Assembly (NCBI GenBank): GCA_023254055.1 | Contig: JALQYN010000065.1 | Span: 1 to 64,000, forward strand | DNA: 64,000 bases | Direction of reading: 5' to 3' | From: Polaribacter sp. | GTDB lineage: Bacteria > Bacteroidota > Bacteroidia > Flavobacteriales > Flavobacteriaceae | Shown: piece after piece, positions 59,883-64,000 of the stretch | Position numbering within the stretch: position 1 is the stretch's first letter | Layout of the letters: every line of letters begins with the position of its first letter | Notes under the pieces: generated by a model | What the model was told of the DNA's origin: nothing | The model's input: only the letters and a program-made list of their open reading frames with translations | Databases searched by the model: none | Program-made: the position numbers and the translations under genes

Positions 59883-62207
59883 ATGAAGAAAAACTTTTTG
59901 TTTTTTTTAGTATTCATTCCCTTTTTTTTATTTTCTCAAACAGATTTTAGCAATCGTTGGGAAGATTTCTTTTCTTATAATAATGTTAAAGATTTTATTG
60001 TTGTAGACGACAACTTGTATGCATTAACAGACAATGCTGTTTTTGTTTACAACACAAACACTAAAGAAATTCAGAAATTATCGTCAATTAATGGTCTTTC
60101 AGGAGAAACTACTTCTGCTATTTACTACAACAGCCTTCACAGAAGATTGGTTATTGGCTATGAAACAGGGTTGATAGAGGTTTTAGATGAAAACGGAACA
60201 ATTACCATTTCTAAAGACATTGTTAACTTCAATCAATCAGGAGAAAAAAGAATCAACCACATTTCAGAATTGAACAACAAATTGTACATTTCTACTCCCT
60301 TTGCCATTGTTGTTTACGATATTGACAAATTAGAATTTGGAGATACGTATTTTATAGGAGCAAACTCTAGTTCTGTAAAAATTAATCAAACATTAATTGC
60401 AGATAACCAAATATATGCAGCAACAGAAAACGGAATCTATAAAGCAAGTTTATCCAATATAAATTTGATAGATTTTAACAATTGGCAACAGTTGTTTTCT
60501 GGAGAGTATACAAATATTATTGAGTTTAATACATTTATTTATGCATCCATTGGGAATGATTTAACGAAAATAAACGGTGCGAATTCAACTATAGAAAAAA
60601 CATTTGCAAACCCGATAAAAAAACTTAAAAACAACAATCAAAATTTAATTGTTACAACACAAACAGAGGCACAAATTCTAAACACCAATTTATCTGAAAT
60701 TTATAAAAGCACACCAACAACAAATTATAATTTTACACTAAATAGTGCATCTACCCATAATGGGAATTTACTATTAGCAACAAACCAATTTGGCGTTTTA
60801 CAAATTCCTGTTTCAGGCAATCAAACTTTTACAGAAATTCATCCTAAAGGACCATTATCAAATAGTGTTTTTAATATGGATGCTTTTAATAAAAACATTT
60901 GGTTTGTGTATGGTGGATACACCTCTGCGTATGTGCCAACAGGAAATTTAAAAGGCTATAGTCATTATAATGGAAGCGTATGGAAAAACACCCTTTTTAC
61001 AGCTGCTTTCCCTGTACTTGACTTGGTAAATGTAACGATAGATCCAACACAAGAAAACAGAGTCTTTTTAAGTTCTTTTGCAGACACAAATTCTGGAAAT
61101 ATTTTATCTGGAGGAGGATTATTAGAAGTTGTAGATGATCAAATCATAAATTTTTACAATTCAAAAAATAGCCCACTTGAAGATTTATTTCCTAGTGATC
61201 CAAACAGAATTACAACAAGAGTAAACGGAACCGTATTTGATGCTCAAGGAAACCTCTGGGTTACAGACGCTCTTGCTTCAAATAAGCTAAAAAAACTATC
61301 TTCTGGCGGAGTTTGGCAATCTGTAGATTTAAGAAGCATACAAACAAATTCTGCGGAAGAATTGAACTCAATTATTGTAGACAAAACCAATAGTTTATGG
61401 ATGGGTACAAGAAGAAATGGGGCTTATGTATATAACGAAACAGGTGATAGAAAAAGAGCGTTGACAACAGAGCCTACAAAAGGCAATTTACCACATGCAA
61501 ACGTGAGAGCAATTGCAGCTGACGGAAATAATAAAATATGGATAGGAACACAATCTGGATTGGTAGTCTTTTATAATGCTAGCGGTCTTTTTGAAGCATC
61601 AATTTACGATGCTGAACCGATTATTATTTTAGATGATGGTATTCCCAAAAAGTTATTAGGAAATCAAACAATTAATTCAATTGCGGTAGACGGCGCAGAC
61701 AATAAATGGTTTGGCACCGATAATGGAGGTGTTTTATATACAAATCCGAGCGGACAAAAAACGTTGGCTAGTTTTAACAGAGACAATTCTCCTTTACCAT
61801 CTAACAAAATCTTAAAAATAAGCGTAGATATTACAAACGGAAAAGTATATTTTGCAACAGATAAAGGAGTTGTTGCCTACAATAGTAATGTGGCAAGTTT
61901 TGGAGAAACCTTAGAAGAGGTATATGCCTATCCAAATCCGGCATTAAAAAATCATCAAACAATTACAATTGATGGAAAAAACGGAAATCATTTACCGAAA
62001 GGAACCAATGTAAAAATTTTAGATGTAGCCGGAAATTTGGTTTATGAAACCAATGTAGTTGAAGGACAAGAAATTCAAGGAGGAAAAGTGGTTTGGGATA
62101 AAACGAATTTAGCGGGAAAAAAAGTAGCTTCAGGTATTTATATTGTATTGCTTTCAAATGACGACGCATCTGAAACTACCTCTACTAAAATTGCAATCAT
62201 AAATTAA
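59883..62207 (+). CDS. porZ: PorZ-like type IX secretion protein (beta-propellers plus C-terminal domain)
   Basis: A 774-residue exported protein. The signal peptide MKKNFLFFLVFIPFFLFSQ ends near 19. It carries many two-component-regulator-like propeller blades, for example NKIWIGTQSGLVVF and NKWFGTDNGGVLY. The last about 85 residues (AYPNPALKNHQ..., ending GIYIVLL) are a type IX C-terminal sorting-like domain. This matches PorZ, a part of the attachment complex of type IX secretion. Overlap of its stop with recO (TAATG) and the chosen ATG support the gene model. The start was moved from a TTG in the promoter. Confidence 0.82.
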   Translation: MKKNFLFFLVFIPFFLFSQTDFSNRWEDFFSYNNVKDFIVVDDNLYALTDNAVFVYNTNTKEIQKLSSINGLSGETTSAIYYNSLHRRLVIGYETGLIEVLDENGTITISKDIVNFNQSGEKRINHISELNNKLYISTPFAIVVYDIDKLEFGDTYFIGANSSSVKINQTLIADNQIYAATENGIYKASLSNINLIDFNNWQQLFSGEYTNIIEFNTFIYASIGNDLTKINGANSTIEKTFANPIKKLKNNNQNLIVTTQTEAQILNTNLSEIYKSTPTTNYNFTLNSASTHNGNLLLATNQFGVLQIPVSGNQTFTEIHPKGPLSNSVFNMDAFNKNIWFVYGGYTSAYVPTGNLKGYSHYNGSVWKNTLFTAAFPVLDLVNVTIDPTQENRVFLSSFADTNSGNILSGGGLLEVVDDQIINFYNSKNSPLEDLFPSDPNRITTRVNGTVFDAQGNLWVTDALASNKLKKLSSGGVWQSVDLRSIQTNSAEELNSIIVDKTNSLWMGTRRNGAYVYNETGDRKRALTTEPTKGNLPHANVRAIAADGNNKIWIGTQSGLVVFYNASGLFEASIYDAEPIIILDDGIPKKLLGNQTINSIAVDGADNKWFGTDNGGVLYTNPSGQKTLASFNRDNSPLPSNKILKISVDITNGKVYFATDKGVVAYNSNVASFGETLEEVYAYPNPALKNHQTITIDGKNGNHLPKGTNVKILDVAGNLVYETNVVEGQEIQGGKVVWDKTNLAGKKVASGIYIVLLSNDDASETTSTKIAIIN

Positions 62208-62929
62208 TGGCTTTACTTAAAACAAAAGCAATTGTGTTAAGTTCCTTAAAATATGGAGACACAAGTTTAATTGTTAGGTGTTTTACCTTAGAAGATGGGT
62301 TGAAATCCTATTTGTTAAAAGGAGTTTTAAGCGCAAAAAAAGGAAAAATAAAAGCAGCGTATTTTCAGCCATTAACACAATTAAACATTGAAGCAAATCA
62401 CAACAACAAATCAACCTTAAATAGCATTCGAGAAGTTCATATTGTAAATCCTTATCAGCATATTTATACCAATATTTTTAAGCAAACAATTGTCCTTTTT
62501 TTATCAGAAATACTAAGCAGTACAATTCAAGAAGAAGAATCTAACAAAGGGTTATTTTCTTTTTTAGAAACTTCATTTATTTGGCTAGACACCAATGATA
62601 AAACCTCAAATTTCCACTTACTTTTTTTAATAAACTTAACTAGGTTTTTAGGTTTTTATCCAGACACAAGTAAGATTAACTATCCTTATTTTAATTTAAT
62701 GGATGGTAACTTTACAGAATCTGCAACCGCAAAAGAAGTAGCTTTTGGCGAAAATTTAGGTCATTTTAAAAAGCTGTTAGGCACAAATTTTGATAGTGTA
62801 GAAACCATCAAGTTTAACCAACAAGAAAGACAACAAGTATTACAAATAATTATCCGTTATTTTGAATTACATTTGGACGGTTTTAGACCCCCAAAGTCTT
62901 TAAAAGTATTAGAAACAGTATTTAACTAA
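62207..62929 (+). CDS. recO: DNA repair protein RecO
   Basis: A 240-residue RecO. The N-terminal OB fold starts KTKAIVLSSLKYGDTSLIV and the C-terminal helical domain follows from about 80. It helps load RecA on gapped DNA with RecF and RecR. No zinc-type four-Cys cluster is visible. It overlaps the porZ stop by one base and the following receptor start by one base (both TAATG), so the three are probably co-transcribed. Confidence 0.92.
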   Translation: MALLKTKAIVLSSLKYGDTSLIVRCFTLEDGLKSYLLKGVLSAKKGKIKAAYFQPLTQLNIEANHNNKSTLNSIREVHIVNPYQHIYTNIFKQTIVLFLSEILSSTIQEEESNKGLFSFLETSFIWLDTNDKTSNFHLLFLINLTRFLGFYPDTSKINYPYFNLMDGNFTESATAKEVAFGENLGHFKKLLGTNFDSVETIKFNQQERQQVLQIIIRYFELHLDGFRPPKSLKVLETVFN

Positions 62930-64000
62930 TGAAAAGAATTTTTACCCTATTAATTGCTTTTTATAGCATTACAAGTTTTGCGCAGAAGATTAAAGTTTTA
63001 GATGAAGAAACAGGGTTTCCAATAAGTGATGTTGCTATTTACAACAAAAGCCTATCAATTTCTACAGTTACAGATAGTAATGGAATAGCAGATCTTTCTG
63101 ATTTCAATGAAAGAGATATTTTAATCATCTCACATGTTTCTTATACGACAATTAACACCTCATTTACCAATTTAAAAAACAGCAAATTTGTTGTAAAAAT
63201 GATTAAAAAAACGGCACAATTAGACGAAATTGTGCTGTCTGTGTTTAAAAAGGCCGAGAAATTTACACGTATAGCAGAACAAACTATTGCAATTACTAAA
63301 GAAGATATTTTAAAAGAATCTCCACAAACATCTGCGGATTTACTTGCGTCTATCCCAGGGATAAAAGTTCAAAAATCTCAATTTGGAGGCGGAAGTCCAG
63401 TTTTAAGAGGAATGGAATCTAATAGGGTTTTATTAGTTGTTGACGGCGTAAGAATGAACAACGCGATTTATAGAAAAGGACATTTACAAAATTCCATCAC
63501 CATTTCGCCTTCTTTATTAGAACGGACAGAAGTTGTCTTTGGACCTTCATCCGTTATTTATGGTTCTGATGCATTGGGTGGTGTAATTCATTATTATACT
63601 AAGACACCAAAAACATCAGAAATACCACAAATTAAAAGTAGTTTCTTTTCTCGATTTGGTACAGTAAATCAAGAAATAACAACCAATCTTTCAGCAGAGT
63701 TAAACTTTAAAAAATGGGCCTCATTTACCAGTTACACCCAAAGTTCTTTTGGAGATTTAAAAATGGGAGAAAACAGGAATCATGGATTTAAAGACTGGGG
63801 CTTAGTTCCTTCTTTTTCTGAAAACATTGATGCAAATTATTTTGCAAACCCAACAGCTAATCCAGACCCTAACATTCAAAGAAACACCGGTTATGAACAG
63901 AAAGATTTCTTACAGAAATTTTATATTCCGTTATCTAATAAAACCGAGTTAACCGTTAATCTACAATACTCAACTTCTACAAATATTCCAAGATTTGATC
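62929..64000 (+). CDS. TonB-dependent receptor (5' part, runs off window)
   Basis: The first 357 residues of an outer-membrane receptor. Signal peptide ends SFAQ (residue 19). A carboxypeptidase-like regulatory domain follows (about 20-95), then a plug with ILKESPQTSADLLASIPGI and SPVLRGMESNRVLLVVDGVR. This plug sequence is like that of haem/haemoglobin receptors, so an iron or haem ligand is possible. No STN domain is present. It begins one base before the recO stop ends, and continues past 64000. Confidence 0.9.
   Translation, partial: MKRIFTLLIAFYSITSFAQKIKVLDEETGFPISDVAIYNKSLSISTVTDSNGIADLSDFNERDILIISHVSYTTINTSFTNLKNSKFVVKMIKKTAQLDEIVLSVFKKAEKFTRIAEQTIAITKEDILKESPQTSADLLASIPGIKVQKSQFGGGSPVLRGMESNRVLLVVDGVRMNNAIYRKGHLQNSITISPSLLERTEVVFGPSSVIYGSDALGGVIHYYTKTPKTSEIPQIKSSFFSRFGTVNQEITTNLSAELNFKKWASFTSYTQSSFGDLKMGENRNHGFKDWGLVPSFSENIDANYFANPTANPDPNIQRNTGYEQKDFLQKFYIPLSNKTELTVNLQYSTSTNIPRFD

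Overview
The window comes from the chromosome of a marine-type Flavobacteriaceae bacterium (Bacteroidota), close in style to Polaribacter or Tenacibaculum. Four things point there. The DNA is very AT-rich. Many promoters carry the Bacteroidota -7 box TAnnTTTG. A gliding lipoprotein (GldH) and a type IX secretion component (PorZ-like) are encoded. An ECF sigma / FecR / TonB-receptor operon is also present. Most genes are ordinary conserved chromosomal genes; I see no rRNA, tRNA, CRISPR array, prophage or insertion sequence.

Layout. 1-5.3 kb (minus strand): truncated penicillin-binding protein 1A, gldH, ricT and the tRNA hydroxylase trhO. 5.5-8.0 kb: asd, thioredoxin and an ABC ATPase. 8.0-10.8 kb: an accessory cassette with an HTH-fused cytosine-5 methyltransferase and an overlapping HNH nuclease gene, bounded by inverted copies of the same short ends; the right end has an attC-like fold. 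10.8-23.1 kb: a GreA/B-like protein, amine oxidoreductase, acetyltransferase, DNA polymerase IV, hydrolase, glutamate dehydrogenase, pheS, M28 peptidase, NhaC antiporter and MFS exporter, with dispersed palindromic repeats in the gaps. 23.1-32.1 kb: ACT protein and aspartate kinase, gpsA, flippase, dut, recA, a pseudouridine synthase, ElaA and rpiB.

32.1-32.6 kb is the longest gene-poor stretch. It is extremely AT-rich and holds three exact copies of the DnaA-box-like TTATCAACA. Gene orientation shifts from mostly minus on its left (about 20:14) to mostly plus on its right (17:10). Twelve kb further on, mnmG is flanked by two parS-like palindromes. Together these suggest an origin-proximal region, with the 32 kb gap as a candidate oriC. 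This is inference, because dnaA, parA and parB are not in the window.

33-47.5 kb: lipid kinase, RNase R (with a repeat-derived in-frame insert), TatA, SPFH protein, gltX, a large DUF4175 coiled-coil protein, ybeY, mnmG and a methyltransferase. 47.6-53.3 kb: a DoxX protein and a cell-surface signalling locus. In that locus an ECF sigma factor, a FecR anti-sigma and an STN-type TonB receptor lie opposite a divergent lipoprotein built of seven alternating 36/37-residue repeats. The lipoprotein gene and fecR share the identical promoter-like pattern GTAGGGTATT-N11-CTGTT, so they look like one ECF regulon. 53.3-64 kb: holB, pgk, aldo/keto reductase, trpS, plsC, hemolysin III family, CYTH, porZ, recO and a truncated haem-type TonB receptor.

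A practical point for start calling: the -7 box itself contains TTG, so several open reading frames appear to begin with TTG inside their own promoter (pheS, gpsA, the ECF sigma gene, plsC, porZ). I moved those starts to the downstream ATG. The flippase at 26310 is the exception, where TTG seems to be the true start.
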